A stretch of DNA of 64,000 nucleotides from Phylloscopus collybita (GCA_027886175.1 JAJNNQ010000130.1:16571501-16635500), one strand, 5' to 3'; positions 23,501-38,500 are shown, numbered from the stretch's first letter. Notes: a model not told the origin generated them from the sequence alone. Numbers and translations are program-made.

Positions 23501-26500
23501 CAAGCGGGTGCTGGCGAACAGCTTCTGGTCACCTTGTAGAAACTCTCCCAGCACAGTGCAGAGTCCCCGTGGCTAGTTCCTTGAAATACCTTTCCTGGCA
23601 GCAGCCCAGAGCTGTACTGAGTGCAGCATGTGTCAGGCCGTCTCCTCTCGCCGTGTAGGTGCTTCTGTTTTGTGTTTCCAGCGTGCAGAGAAGCCCGCGT
23701 GCTTGCTGCTGCTTCCAGCAAGCCAAAACGCTTTTGCAGCCACTTTCCTGCCTTTTCCACAACAGGATCACTGTCTAGCTGATTTACAGTTGCCTCTGCG
23801 TAGAGCAGCTAGAGGAGCAGCTCTGCCGGCTTTCCTGTGCTTCTGCATAGCAGAGCTGTCAAGAACGAGAAGCTGCGTTTTGCCGAGAAAGCAGAGCTTC
23901 GCGGAAGCACAGCCAGCGGCGTCTTCGGTCCAGCCGCAGCTTGTGCGGAGAAGCGAAAGAGAGCCGGGGAAGAACGTGGAAAGCCGAACTCGGTCGCTGC
24001 AAGCGGGTGCTGGCGAACAGCTTCTGGTCACCTTGTAGAAACTCTCCCAGCACAGTGCAGAGTCCCCGTGGCTAGTTCCTTGAAATACCTTTCCTGACAG
24101 CAGCCCAGAGCTGTACTGAGTGCAGCAGGTGTCAGGCCGTCTCCTCTCGCCGTGTAGGTGCTTCTGTTTTGTGTTTGCAGCGTGCAGAGAAGCCCGCGTG
24201 CTTGCTGCTGCTTCCAGCAAGCCAAAACGCTTTTGCAGCCACTTTCCTGCCTTTTCCACAACAGGATCACTGTCTAGCTGATTTACAGTTGCCTCTGCGT
24301 AGAGCAGCTAGAGAAGCAGCTCTGCCGGCTTTCCTGTGCTTCTGCATAGCAGAGCTGTCAAGAACGAGAAGCTGCGTTTTGCCGAGAAAGCAGCGCTTCG
24401 CGGAAGCACAGCCAGCGGCGTCTTCGGTCCAGCCGCAGCTTGTGCGGAGAAGCGAAAGAGAGCCGGGGAAGAACGTGGAAAGCCGAACTCGGTCGCTGCA
24501 AGCGGGTGCTGGCGAACAGCTTCTGGTCACCTTGTAGAAACTCTCCCAGCACAGTGCAGAGTCCCCGTGGCTAGTTCCTTGAAATACCTTTCCTGGCAGC
24601 AGCCCAGAGCTGTACTGAGTGCAGCATGTGTCAGGCCGTCTCCTCTCGCCGTGTAGGTGCTTCTGGTTTGTGTTTGCAGCGTGCAGAGAAGCCCGCGTGC
24701 TTGCTGCTGCTTCCAGCAAGCCAAAACGCTTTTGCAGCCACTTTCCTGCCTTTTCCACAACAGGATCACTGTCTAGCTGATTTACAGTTGCCTCTGCGTA
24801 GAGCAGCTAGAGGAGCAGCTCTGCCGGCTTTCCTGTGCTTCTGCATAGCAGAGCTGTCAAGAACGAGAAGCTGCGTTTTGCCGAGAAAGCAGCGCTTCGC
24901 GGAAGCACAGCCAGGGGCGTCTTCGGTCCAGCCGCAGCTTGTGCGGAGAAGCGAAAGAGAGCCGGGGAAGAACGTGGAAAGCCGAACTCGGTCGCTGCAA
25001 GCGGGTGCTGGCGAACAGCTTCTGGTCACCTTGTAGAAACTCTCCCAGCACAGTGCAGAGTCCCCGTGGCTAGTTCCTTGAAATACCTTTCCTGACAGCA
25101 GCCCAGAGCTGTACTGAGTGCAGCATGTGTCAGGCCGTCTCCTCTCGCCGTGTAGGTGCTTCTGTTTTGTGTTTCCAGCGTGCAGAGAAGCCCGCGTGCT
25201 TGCTGCTGCTTCCAGCAAGCCAAAACGCTTTTGCAGCCACTTTCCTGCCTTTTCCACAACAGGATCACTGTCTAGCTGATTTACAGTTGCCTCTGCGTAG
25301 AGCAGCTAGAGGAGCAGCTCTGCCGGCTTTCCTGTGCTTCTGCATAGCAGAGCTGTCAAGAACGAGAAGCTGCGTTTTGCCGAGAAAGCAGCGCTTCGCG
25401 GAAGCACAGCCAGCGGCGTCTTCGGTCCAGCCGCAGCTTGTGCGGAGAAGCGAAAGAGAGCCGGGGAAGAACGTGGAAAGCCGAACTCGGTCGCTGCAAG
25501 CGGGTGCTGGCGAACAGCTTCTGGTCACCTTGTAGAAACTCTCCCAGCACAGTGCAGAGTCCCCGTGGCTAGTTCCTTGAAATACCTTTCCTGGCAGCAG
25601 CCCAGAGCTGTACTGAGTGCAGCATGTGTCAGGCCGTCTCCTCTCGCCGTGTAGGTGCTTCTGTTTTGTGTTTGCAGCGTGCAGAGAAGCCCGCGTGCTT
25701 GCTGCTGCTTCCAGCAAGCCAAAACGCTTTTGCAGCCACTTTCCTGCCTTTTCCACAACAGGATCACTGTCTAGCTGATTTACAGTTGCCTCTGCGTAGA
25801 GCAGCTAGAGGAGCAGCTCTGCCGGCTTTCCTGTGCTTCTGCAGAGCAGAGCTGTCAAGAACGAGAAGCTGCGTTTTGCCGAGAAAGCAGAGCTTCGCGG
25901 AAGCACAGCCAGCGGCGTCTTCGGTCCAGCCGCAGCTTGTGCGGAGAAGCGAAAGAGAGCCGGGGAAGAACGTGGAAAGCCGAACTCGGTCGCTGCAAGC
26001 GGGTGCTGGCGAACAGCTTCTGGTCACCTTGTAGAAACTCTCCCAGCACAGTGCAGAGTCCCCGTGGCTAGTTCCTTGAAATACCTTTCCTGACAGCAGC
26101 CCAGAGCTGTACTGAGTGCAGCATGTGTCAGGCCGTCTCCTCTCGCCGTGTAGGTGCTTCTGTTTTGTGTTTGCAGCGTGCAGAGAAGCCCGCGTGCTTG
26201 CTGCTGCTTCCAGCAAGCCAAAACGCTTTTGCAGCCACTTTCCTGCCTTTTCCACAACAGGATCACTGTCTAGCTGATTTACAGTTGCCTCTGCGTAGAG
26301 CAGCTAGAGGAGCAGCTCTGCCGGCTTTCCTGTGCTTCTGCATAGCAGAGCTGTCAAGAACGAGAAGCTGCGTTTTGCCGAGAAAGCAGCGCTTCGCGGA
26401 AGCACAGCCAGCGGCGTCTTCGGTCCAGCCGCAGCTTGTGCGGAGAAGCGAAAGAGAGCCGGGGAAGAACGTGGAAAGCCGAACTCGGTCGCTGCAAGCG

Positions 26501-29500
26501 GGTGCTGGCGAACAGCTTCTGGTCACCTTGTAGAAACTCTCCCAGCACAGTGCAGAGTCCCCGTGGCTAGTTCCTTGAAATACCTTTCCTGACAGCAGCC
26601 CAGAGCTGTACTGAGTGCAGCATGTGTCAGGCCGTCTCCTCTCGCCGTGTAGGTGCTTCTGTTTTGTGTTTGCAGCGTGCAGAGAAGCCCGCGTGCTTGC
26701 TGCTGCTTCCAGCAAGCCAAAACGCTTTTGCAGCCACTTTCCTGCCTTTTCCACAACAGGATCACTGTCTAGCTGATTTACAGTTGCCTCTGCGTAGAGC
26801 AGCTAGAGGAGCAGCTCTGCCGGCTTTCCTGTGCTTCTGCATAGCAGAGCTGTCAAGAACGAGAAGCTGCGTTTTGCCGAGAAAGCAGCGCTTCGCGGAA
26901 GCACAGCCAGCGGCGTCTTCGGTCCAGCCGCAGCTTGTGCGGAGAAGCGAAAGAGAGCCGGGGAAGAACGTGGAAAGCCGAACTCGGTCGCTGCAAGCGG
27001 GTGCTGGCGAACAGCTTCTGGTCACCTTGTAGAAACTCTCCCAGCACAGTGCAGAGTCCCCGTGGCTAGTTCCTTGAAATACCTTTCCTGACAGCAGCCC
27101 AGAGCTGTACTGAGTGCAGCATGTGTCAGGCCGTCTCCTCTCGCCGTGTAGGTGCTTCTGTTTTGTGTTTGCAGCGTGCAGAGAAGCCCGCGTGCTTGCT
27201 GCTGCTTCCAGCAAGCCAAAACGCTTTTGCAGCCACTTTCCTGCCTTTTCCACAACAGGATCACTGTCTAGCTGATTTACAGTTGCCTCTGCGTAGAGCA
27301 GCTAGAGGAGCAGCTCTGCCGGCTTTCCTGTGCTTCTGCATAGCAGAGCTGTCAAGAACGAGAAGCTGCGTTTTGCCGAGAAAGCAGCGCTTCGCGGAAG
27401 CACAGCCAGCGGCGTCTTCGGTCCAGCCGCAGCTTGTGCGGAGAAGCGAAAGAGAGCCGGGGAAGAACGTGGAAAGCCGAACTCGGTCGCTGCAAGCGGG
27501 TGCTGGCGAACAGCTTCTGGTCACCTTGTAGAAACTCTCCCAGCACAGTGCAGAGTCCCCGTGGCTAGTTCCTTGAAATACCTTTCCTGACAGCAGCCCA
27601 GAGCTGTACTGAGTGCAGCATGTGTCAGGCCGTCTCCTCTCGCCGTGTAGGTGCTTCTGTTTTGTGTTTGCAGCGTGCAGAGAAGCCCGCGTGCTTGCTG
27701 CTGCTTCCAGCAAGCCAAAACGCTTTTGCAGCCACTTTCCTGCCTTTTCCACAACAGGATCACTGTCTAGCTGATTTACAGTTGCCTCTGCGTAGAGCAG
27801 CTAGAGGAGCAGCTCTGCCGGCTTTCCTGTGCTTCTGCATAGCAGAGCTGTCAAGAACGAGAAGCTGCGTTTTGCCGAGAAAGCAGCGCTTCGCGGAAGC
27901 ACAGCCAGGGGCGTCTTCGGTCCAGCCGCAGCTTGTGCGGAGAAGCGAAAGAGAGCCGGGGAAGAACGTGGAAAGCCGAACTCGGTCGCTGCAAGCGGGT
28001 GCTGGCGAACAGCTTCTGGTCACCTTGTAGAAACTCTCCCAGCACAGTGCAGAGTCCCCGTGGCTAGTTCCTTGAAATACCTTTCCTGACAGCAGCCCAG
28101 AGCTGTACTGAGTGCAGCATGTGTCAGGCCGTCTCCTCTCGCCGTGTAGGTGCTTCTGTTTTGTGTTTGCAGCGTGCAGAGAAGCCCGCGTGCTTGCTGC
28201 TGCTTCCAGCAAGCCAAAACGCTTTTGCAGCCACTTTCCTGCCTTTTCCACAACAGGATCACTGTCTAGCTGATTTACAGTTGCCTCTGCGTAGAGCAGC
28301 TAGAGAAGCAGCTCTGCCGGCTTTCCTGTGCTTCTGCATAGCAGAGCTGTCAAGAACGAGAAGCTGCGTTTTGCCGAGAAAGCAGCGCTTCGCGGAAGCA
28401 CAGCCAGCGGCGTCTTCGGTCCAGCCGCAGCTTGTGCGGAGAAGCGAAAGAGAGCCGGGGAAGAACGTGGAAAGCCGAACTCGGTCGCTGCAAGCGGGTG
28501 CTGGCGAACAGCTTCTGGTCACCTTGTAGAAACTCTCCCAGCACAGTGCAGAGTCCCCGTGGCTAGTTCCTTGAAATACTTTTCCTGACAGCAGCCCAGA
28601 GCTGTACTGAGTGCAGCATGTGTCAGGCCGTCTCCTCTCGCCGTGTAGGTGCTTCTGGTTTGTGTTTGCAGCGTGCAGAGAAGCCCGCGTGCTTGCTGCT
28701 GCTTCCAGCAAGCCAAAACGCTTTTGCAGCCACTTTCCTGCCTTTTCCACAACAGGATCACTGTCTAGCTGATTTACAGTTGCCTCTGCGTAGAGCAGCT
28801 AGAGGAGCAGCTCTGCCGGCTTTCCTGTGCTTCTGCATAGCAGAGCTGTCAAGAACGAGAAGCTGCGTTTTGCCGAGAAAGCAGCGCTTCGCGGAAGCAC
28901 AGCCAGGGGCGTCTTCGGTCCAGCCGCAGCTTGTGCGGAGAAGCGAAAGAGAGCCGGGGAAGAACGTGGAAAGCCGAACTCGGTCGCTGCAAGCGGGTGC
29001 TGGCGAACAGCTTCTGGTCACCTTGTAGAAACTCTCCCAGCACAGTGCAGAGTCCCCGTGGCTAGTTCCTTGAAATACCTTTCCTGACAGCAGCCCAGAG
29101 CTGTACTGAGTGCAGCATGTGTCAGGCCGTCTCCTCTCGCCGTGTAGGTGCTTCTGTTTTGTGTTTCCAGCGTGCAGAGAAGCCCGCGTGCTTGCTGCTG
29201 CTTCCAGCAAGCCAAAACGCTTTTGCAGCCACTTTCCTGCCTTTTCCACAACAGGATCACTGTCTAGCTGATTTACAGTTGCCTCTGCGTAGAGCAGCTA
29301 GAGGAGCAGCTCTGCCGGCTTTCCTGTGCTTCTGCATAGCAGAGCTGTCAAGAACGAGAAGCTGCGTTTTTCCGAGAAAGCAGCGCTTCGCGGAAGCACA
29401 GCCAGCGGCGTCTTCGGTCCAGCCGCAGCTTGTGCGGAGAAGCGAAAGAGAGCCGGGGAAGAACGTGGAAAGCCGAACTCGGTCGCTGCAAGCGGGTGCT

Positions 29501-32500
29501 GGCGAACAGCTTCTGGTCACCTTGTAGAAACTCTCCCAGCACAGTGCAGAGTCCCCGTGGCTAGTTCCTTGAAATACCTTTCCTGACAGCAGCCCAGAGC
29601 TGTACTGAGTGCAGCATGTGTCAGGCCGTCTCCTCTCGCCGTGTAGGTGCTTCTGTTTTGTGTTTGCAGCGTGCAGAGAAGCCCGCGTGCTTGCTGCTGC
29701 TTCCAGCAAGCCAAAACGCTTTTGCAGCCACTTTCCTGCCTTTTCCACAACAGGATCACTGTCTAGCTGATTTACAGTTGCCTCTGCGTAGAGCAGCTAG
29801 AGGAGCAGCTCTGCCGGCTTTCCTGTGCTTCTGCAGAGCAGAGCTGTCAAGAACGAGAAGCTGCGTTTTGCCGAGAAAGCAGAGCTTCGCGGAAGCACAG
29901 CCAGCGGCGTCTTCGGTCCAGCCGCAGCTTGTGCGGAGAAGCGAAAGAGAGCCGGGGAAGAACGTGGAAAGCCGAACTCGGTCGCTGCAAGCGGGTGCTG
30001 GCGAACAGCTTCTGGTCACCTTGTAGAAACTCTCCCAGCACAGTGCAGAGTCCCCGTGGCTAGTTCCTTGAAATACCTTTCCTGACAGCAGCCCAGAGCT
30101 GTACTGAGTGCAGCATGTGTCAGGCCGTCTCCTCTCGCCGTGTAGGTGCTTCTGTTTTGTGTTTGCAGCGTGCAGAGAAGCCTGCGTGCTTGCTGCTGCT
30201 TCCAGCAAGCCAAAACGCTTTTGCAGCCACTTTCCTGCCTTTTCCACAACAGGATCACTGTCTAGCTGATTTACAGTTGCCTCTGCGTAGAGCAGCTAGA
30301 GGAGCAGCTCTGCCGGCTTTCCTGTGCTTCTGCATAGCAGAGCTGTCAAGAACGAGAAGCTGCGTTTTGCCGAGAAAGCAGCGCTTCGCGGAAGCACAGC
30401 CAGCGGCGTCTTCGGTCCAGCCGCAGCTTGTGCGGAGAAGCGAAAGAGAGCCGGGGAAGAACGTGGAAAGCCGAACTCGGTCGCTGCAAGCGGGTGCTGG
30501 CGAACAGCTTCTGGTCACCTTGTAGAAACTCTCCCAGCACAGTGCAGAGTCCCCGTGGCTAGTTCCTTGAAATACCTTTCCTGGCAGCAGCCCAGAGCTG
30601 TACTGAGTGCAGCAGGTGTCAGGCCGTCTCCTCTCGCCGTGTAGGTGCTTCTGTTTTGTGTTTGCAGCGTGCAGAGAAGCCCGCGTGCTTGCTGCTGCTT
30701 CCAGCAAGCCAAAACGCTTTTGCAGCCACTTTCCTGCCTTTTCCACAACAGGATCACTGTCTCGCTGATTTACAGTTGCCTCTGCGTAGAGCAGCTAGAG
30801 GAGCAGCTCTGCCGGCTTTCCTGTGCTTCTGCATAGCAGAGCTGTCAAGAACGAGAAGCTGCGTTTTGCCGAGAAAGCAGCGCTTCGCGGAAGCACAGCC
30901 AGCGGCGTCTTCGGTCCAGCCGCAGCTTGTGCGGAGAACCGAAAGAGAGCCGGGGAAGAACGTGGAAAGCCGAACTCGGTCGCTGCAAGCAGGTGCTGGC
31001 GAACAGCTTCTGGTCACCTTCTAGAAACTCTCCCAGCACAGTGCAGAGTCCCCGTGGCTAGTTCCTTGAAATACCTTTCCTGGCAGCAGCCCAGAGCTGT
31101 ACTGAGTGCAGCAGGTGTCAGGCCGTCTCCTCTCGCCGTGTAGGTGCTTCTGTTTTGTGTTTGCAGCGTGCAGAGAAGCCCGCGTGCTTGCTGCTGCTTC
31201 CAGCAAGCCAAAACGCTTTTGCAGCCACTTTCCTGCCTTTTCCACAACAGGATCACTGTCTAGCTGATTTACAGTTGCCTCTGCGTAGAGCAGCTAGAGG
31301 AGCAGCTCTGCCGGCTTTCCTGTGCTTCTGCATAGCAGAGCTGTCAAGAACGAGAAGCTGCGTTTTGCCGAGAAAGCAGCGCTTCGCGGAAGCACAGCCA
31401 GCGGCGTCTTCGGTCCAGCCGCAGCTTGTGCGGAGAAGCGAAAGAGAGCCGGGGAAGAACGTGGAAAGCCGAACTCGGTCGCTGCAAGCGGGTGCTGGCG
31501 AACAGCTTCTGGTCACCTTGTAGAAACTCTCCCAGCACAGTGCAGAGTCCCCGTGGCTAGTTCCTTGAAATACCTTTCCTGACAGCAGCCCAGAGCTGTA
31601 CTGAGTGCAGCATGTGTCAGGCCGTCTCCTCTCGCCGTGTAGGTGCTTCTGTTTTGTGTTTCCAGCGTGCAGAGAAGCCCGCGTGCTTGCTGCTGCTTCC
31701 AGCAAGCCAAAACGCTTTTGCAGCCACTTTCCTGCCTTTTCCACAACAGGATCACTGTCTAGCTGATTTACAGTTGCCTCTGCGTAGAGCAGCTAGAGGA
31801 GCAGCTCTGCCGGCTTTCCTGTGCTTCTGCATAGCAGAGCTGTCAAGAACGAGAAGCTGCGTTTTGCCGAGAAAGCAGAGCTTCGCGGAAGCACAGCCAG
31901 CGGCGTCTTCGGTCCAGCCGCAGCTTGTGCGGAGAAGCGAAAGAGAGCCGGGGAAGAACGTGGAAAGCCGAACTCGGTCGCTGCAAGCGGGTGCTGGCGA
32001 ACAGCTTCTGGTCACCTTGTAGAAACTCTCCCAGCACAGTGCAGAGTCCCCGTGGCTAGTTCCTTGAAATACCTTTCCTGACAGCAGCCCAGAGCTGTAC
32101 TGAGTGCAGCATGTGTCAGGCCGTCTCCTCTCGCCGTGTAGGTGCTTCTGGTTTGTGTTTGCAGCGTGCAGAGAAGCCCGCGTGCTTGCTGCTGCTTCCA
32201 GCAAGCCAAAACGCTTTTGCAGCCACTTTCCTGCCTTTTCCACAACAGGATCACTGTCTAGCTGATTTACAGTTGCCTCTGCGTAGAGCAGCTAGAGGAG
32301 CAGCTCTGCCGGCTTTCCTGTGCTTCTGCATAGCAGAGCTGTCAAGAACGAGAAACTGCGTTTTGCCGAGAAAGCAGCGCTTCGCGGAAGCACAGCCAGC
32401 GGCGTCTTCGGTCCAGCCGCAGCTTGTGCGGAGAAGCGAAAGAGAGCCGGGGAAGAACGTGGAAAGCCGAACTCGGTCGCTGCAAGCGGGTGCTGGCGAA

Positions 32501-35500
32501 CAGCTTCTGGTCACCTTGTAGAAACTCTCCCAGCACAGTGCAGAGTCCCCGTGGCTAGTTCCTTGAAATACCTTTCCTGGCAGCAGCCCAGAGCTGTACT
32601 GAGTGCAGCAGGTGTCAGGCCGTCTCCTCTCGCCGTGTAGGTGCTTCTGTTTTGTGTTTGCAGCGTGCAGAGAAGCCCGCGTGCTTGCTGCTGCTTCCAG
32701 CAAGCCAAAACGCTTTTGCAGCCACTTTCCTGCCTTTTCCACAACAGGATCACTGTCTCGCTGATTTACAGTTGCCTCTGCGTAGAGCAGCTAGAGGAGC
32801 AGCTCTGCCGGCTTTCCTGTGCTTCTGCATAGCAGAGCTGTCAAGAACGAGAAGCTGCGTTTTGCCGAGAAAGCAGCGCTTCGCGGAAGCACAGCCAGCG
32901 GCGTCTTCGGTCCAGCCGCAGCTTGTGCGGAGAAGCGAAAGAGAGCCGGGGAAGAACGTGGAAAGCCGAACTCGGTCGCTGCAAGCGGGTGCTGGCGAAC
33001 AGCTTCTGGTCACCTTGTAGAAACTCTCCCAGCACAGTGCAGAGTCCCCGTGGCTAGTTCCTTGAAATACCTTTCCTGGCAGCAGCCCAGAGCTGTACTG
33101 AGTGCAGCAGGTGTCAGGCCGTCTCCTCTCGCCGTGTAGGTGCTTCTGTTTTGTGTTTGCAGCGTGCAGAGAAGCCCGCGTGCTTGCTGCTGCTTCCAGC
33201 AAGCCAAAACGCTTTTGCAGCCACTTTCCTGCCTTTTCCACAACAGGATCACTGTCTAGCTGATTTACAGTTGCCTCTGCGTAGAGCAGCTAGAGGAGCA
33301 GCTCTGCCGGCTTTCCTGTGCTTCTGCATAGCAGAGCTGTCAAGAACGAGAAGCTGCGTTTTGCCGAGAAAGCAGCGCTTCGCGGAAGCACAGCCAGCGG
33401 CGTCTTCGGTCCAGCCGCAGCTTGTGCGGAGAAGCGAAAGAGAGCCGGGGAAGAACGTGGAAAGCCGAACTCGGTCGCTGCAAGCGGGTGCTGGCGAACA
33501 GCTTCTGGTCACCTTGTAGAAACTCTCCCAGCACAGTGCAGAGTCCCCGTGGCTAGTTCCTTGAAATACCTTTCCTGGCAGCAGCCCAGAGCTGTACTGA
33601 GTGCAGCATGTGTCAGGCCGTCTCCTCTCGCCGTGTAGGTGCTTCTGTTTTGTGTTTCCAGCGTGCAGAGAAGCCCGCGTGCTTGCTGCTGCTTCCAGCA
33701 AGCCAAAACGCTTTTGCAGCCACTTTCCTGCCTTTTCCACAACAGGATCACTGTCTAGCTGATTTACAGTTGCCTCTGCGTAGAGCAGCTAGAGGAGCAG
33801 CTCTGCCGGCTTTCCTGTGCTTCTGCATAGCAGAGCTGTCAAGAACGAGAAGCTGCGTTTTGCCGAGAAAGCAGAGCTTCGCGGAAGCACAGCCAGCGGC
33901 GTCTTCGGTCCAGCCGCAGCTTGTGCGGAGAAGCGAAAGAGAGCCGGGGAAGAACGTGGAAAGCCGAACTCGGTCGCTGCAAGCGGGTGCTGGCGAACAG
34001 CTTCTGGTCACCTTGTAGAAACTCTCCCAGCACAGTGCAGAGTCCCCGTGGCTAGTTCCTTGAAATACCTTTCCTGACAGCAGCCCAGAGCTGTACTGAG
34101 TGCAGCATGTGTCAGGCCGTCTCCTCTCGCCGTGTAGGTGCTTCTGGTTTGTGTTTGCAGCGTGCAGAGAAGCCCGCGTGCTTGCTGCTGCTTCCAGCAA
34201 GCCAAAACGCTTTTGCAGCCACTTTCCTGCCTTTTCCACAACAGGATCACTGTCTAGCTGATTTACAGTTGCCTCTGCGTAGAGCAGCTAGAGGAGCAGC
34301 TCTGCCGGCTTTCCTGTGCTTCTGCATAGCAGAGCTGTCAAGAACGAGAAGCTGCGTTTTGCCGAGAAAGCAGCGCTTCGCGGAAGCACAGCCAGGGGCG
34401 TCTTCGGTCCAGCCGCAGCTTGTGCGGAGAAGCGAAAGAGAGCCGGGGAAGAACGTGGAAAGCCGAACTCGGTCGCTGCAAGCGGGTGCTGGCGAACAGC
34501 TTCTGGTCACCTTGTAGAAACTCTCCCAGCACAGTGCAGAGTCCCCGTGGCTAGTTCCTTGAAATACCTTTCCTGGCAGCAGCCCAGAGCTGTACTGAGT
34601 GCAGCATGTGTCAGGCCGTCTCCTCTCGCCGTGTAGGTGCTTCTGTTTTGTGTTTGCAGCGTGCAGAGAAGCCCGCGTGCTTGCTGCTGCTTCCAGCAAG
34701 CCAAAACGCTTTTGCAGCCACTTTCCTGCCTTTTCCACAACAGGATCACTGTCTAGCTGATTTACAGTTGCCTCTGCGTAGAGCAGTTAGAGGAGCAGCT
34801 CTGCCGGCTTTCCTGTGCTTCTGCAGAGCAGAGCTGTCAAGAACGAGAAGCTGCGTTTTGCCGAGAAAGCAGAGCTTCGCGGAAGCACAGCCAGCGGCGT
34901 CTTCGGTCCAGCCGCAGCTTGTGCGGAGAAGCGAAAGAGAGCCGGGGAAGAACGTGGAAAGCCGAACTCGGTCGCTGCAAGCGGGTGCTGGCGAACAGCT
35001 TCTGGTCACCTTGTAGAAACTCTCCCAGCACAGTGCAGAGTCCCCGTGGCTAGTTCCTTGAAATACCTTTCCTGACAGCAGCCCAGAGCTGTACTGAGTG
35101 CAGCATGTGTCAGGCCGTCTCCTCTCGCCGTGTAGGTGCTTCTGTTTTGTGTTTGCAGCGTGCAGAGAAGCCCGCGTGCTTGCTGCTGCTTCCAGCAAGC
35201 CAAAACGCTTTTGCAGCCACTTTCCTGCCTTTTCCACAACAGGATCACTGTCTAGCTGATTTACAGTTGCCTCTGCGTAGAGCAGCTAGAGGAGCAGCTC
35301 TGCCGGCTTTCCTGTGCTTCTGCATAGCAGAGCTGTCAAGAACGAGAAGCTGCGTTTTGCCGAGAAAGCAGCGCTTCGCGGAAGCACAGCCAGCGGCGTC
35401 TTCGGTCCAGCCGCAGCTTGTGCGGAGAAGCGAAAGAGAGCCGGGGAAGAACGTGGAAAGCCGAACTCGGTCGCTGCAAGCGGGTGCTGGCGAACAGCTT

Positions 35501-38500
35501 CTGGTCACCTTGTAGAAACTCTCCCAGCACAGTGCAGAGTCCCCGTGGCTAGTTCCTTGAAATACCTTTCCTGACAGCAGCCCAGAGCTGTACTGAGTGC
35601 AGCATGTGTCAGGCCGTCTCCTCTCGCCGTGTAGGTGCTTCTGTTTTGTGTTTGCAGCGTGCAGAGAAGCCCGCGTGCTTGCTGCTGCTTCCAGCAAGCC
35701 AAAACGCTTTTGCAGCCACTTTCCTGCCTTTTCCACAACAGGATCACTGTCTAGCTGATTTACAGTTGCCTCTGCGTAGAGCAGCTAGAGGAGCAGCTCT
35801 GCCGGCTTTCCTGTGCTTCTGCATAGCAGAGCTGTCAAGAACGAGAAGCTGCGTTTTGCCGAGAAAGCAGCGCTTCGCGGAAGCACAGCCAGCGGCGTCT
35901 TCGGTCCAGCCGCAGCTTGTGCGGAGAAGCGAAAGAGAGCCGGGGAAGAACGTGGAAAGCCGAACTCGGTCGCTGCAAGCGGGTGCTGGCGAACAGCTTC
36001 TGGTCACCTTGTAGAAACTCTCCCAGCACAGTGCAGAGTCCCCGTGGCTAGTTCCTTGAAATACCTTTCCTGACAGCAGCCCAGAGCTGTACTGAGTGCA
36101 GCATGTGTCAGGCCGTCTCCTCTCGCCGTGTAGGTGCTTCTGTTTTGTGTTTGCAGCGTGCAGAGAAGCCCGCGTGCTTGCTGCTGCTTCCAGCAAGCCA
36201 AAACGCTTTTGCAGCCACTTTCCTGCCTTTTCCACAACAGGATCACTGTCTAGCTGATTTACAGTTGCCTCTGCGTAGAGCAGCTAGAGGAGCAGCTCTG
36301 CCGGCTTTCCTGTGCTTCTGCATAGCAGAGCTGTCAAGAACGAGAAGCTGCGTTTTGCCGAGAAAGCAGCGCTTCGCGGAAGCACAGCCAGGGGCGTCTT
36401 CGGTCCAGCCGCAGCTTGTGCGGAGAAGCGAAAGAGAGCCGGGGAAGAACGTGGAAAGCCGAACTCGGTCGCTGCAAGCGGGTGCTGGCGAACAGCTTCT
36501 GGTCACCTTGTAGAAACTCTCCCAGCACAGTGCAGAGTCCCCGTGGCTAGTTCCTTGAAATACCTTTCCTGACAGCAGCCCAGAGCTGTACTGAGTGCAG
36601 CATGTGTCAGGCCGTCTCCTCTCGCCGTGTAGGTGCTTCTGTTTTGTGTTTGCAGCGTGCAGAGAAGCCCGCGTGCTTGCTGCTGCTTCCAGCAAGCCAA
36701 AACGCTTTTGCAGCCACTTTCCTGCCTTTTCCACAACAGGATCACTGTCTAGCTGATTTACAGTTGCCTCTGCGTAGAGCAGCTAGAGGAGCAGCTCTGC
36801 CGGCTTTCCTGTGCTTCTGCATAGCAGAGCTGTCAAGAACGAGAAGCTGCGTTTTGCCGAGAAAGCAGCGCTTCGCGGAAGCACAGCCAGGGGCGTCTTC
36901 GGTCCAGCCGCAGCTTGTGCGGAGAAGCGAAAGAGAGCCGGGGAAGAACGTGGAAAGCCGAACTCGGTCGCTGCAAGCGGGTGCTGGCGAACAGCTTCTG
37001 GTCACCTTGTAGAAACTCTCCCAGCACAGTGCAGAGTCCCCGTGGCTAGTTCCTTGAAATACCTTTCCTGACAGCAGCCCAGAGCTGTACTGAGTGCAGC
37101 ATGTGTCAGGCCGTCTCCTCTCGCCGTGTAGGTGCTTCTGGTTTGTGTTTGCAGCGTGCAGAGAAGCCCGCGTGCTTGCTGCTGCTTCCAGCAAGCCAAA
37201 ACGCTTTTGCAGCCACTTTCCTGCCTTTTCCACAACAGGATCACTGTCTAGCTGATTTACAGTTGCCTCTGCGTAGAGCAGCTAGAGGAGCAGCTCTGCC
37301 GGCTTTCCTGTGCTTCTGCATAGCAGAGCTGTCAAGAACGAGAAGCTGCGTTTTGCCGAGAAAGCAGCGCTTCGCGGAAGCACAGCCAGGGGCGTCTTCG
37401 GTCCAGCCGCAGCTTGTGCGGAGAAGCGAAAGAGAGCCGGGGAAGAACGTGGAAAGCCGAACTCGGTCGCTGCAAGCGGGTGCTGGCGAACAGCTTCTGG
37501 TCACCTTGTAGAAACTCTCCCAGCACAGTGCAGAGTCCCCGTGGCTAGTTCCTTGAAATACCTTTCCTGACAGCAGCCCAGAGCTGTACTGAGTGCAGCA
37601 TGTGTCAGGCCGTCTCCTCTCGCCGTGTAGGTGCTTCTGTTTTGTGTTTGCAGCGTGCAGAGAAGCCCGCGTGCTTGCTGCTGCTTCCAGCAAGCCAAAA
37701 CGCTTTTGCAGCCACTTTCCTGCCTTTTCCACAACAGGATCACTGTCTAGCTGATTTACAGTTGCCTCTGCGTAGAGCAGCTAGAGGAGCAGCTCTGCCG
37801 GCTTTCCTGTGCTTCTGCAGAGCAGAGCTGTCAAGAACGAGAAGCTGCGTTTTGCCGAGAAAGCAGAGCTTCGCGGAAGCACAGCCAGCGGCGTCTTCGG
37901 TCCAGCCGCAGCTTGTGCGGAGAAGCGAAAGAGAGCCGGGGAAGAACGTGGAAAGCCGAACTCGGTCGCTGCAAGCGGGTGCTGGCGAACAGCTTCTGGT
38001 CACCTTGTAGAAACTCTCCCAGCACAGTGCAGAGTCCCCGTGGCTAGTTCCTTGAAATACCTTTCCTGACAGCAGCCCAGAGCTGTACTGAGTGCAGCAT
38101 GTGTCAGGCCGTCTCCTCTCGCCGTGTAGGTGCTTCTGTTTTGTGTTTGCAGCGTGCAGAGAAGCCCGCGTGCTTGCTGCTGCTTCCAGCAAGCCAAAAC
38201 GCTTTTGCAGCCACTTTCCTGCCTTTTCCACAACAGGATCACTGTCTCGCTGATTTACAGTTGCCTCTGCGTAGAGCAGCTAGAGGAGCAGCTCTGCCGG
38301 CTTTCCTGTGCTTCTGCATAGCAGAGCTGTCAAGAACGAGAAGCTGCGTTTTGCCGAGAAAGCAGCGCTTCGCGGAAGCACAGCCAGCGGCGTCTTCGGT
38401 CCAGCCGCAGCTTGTGCGGAGAACCGAAAGAGAGCCGGGGAAGAACGTGGAAAGCCGAACTCGGTCGCTGCAAGCGGGTGCTGGCGAACAGCTTCTGGTC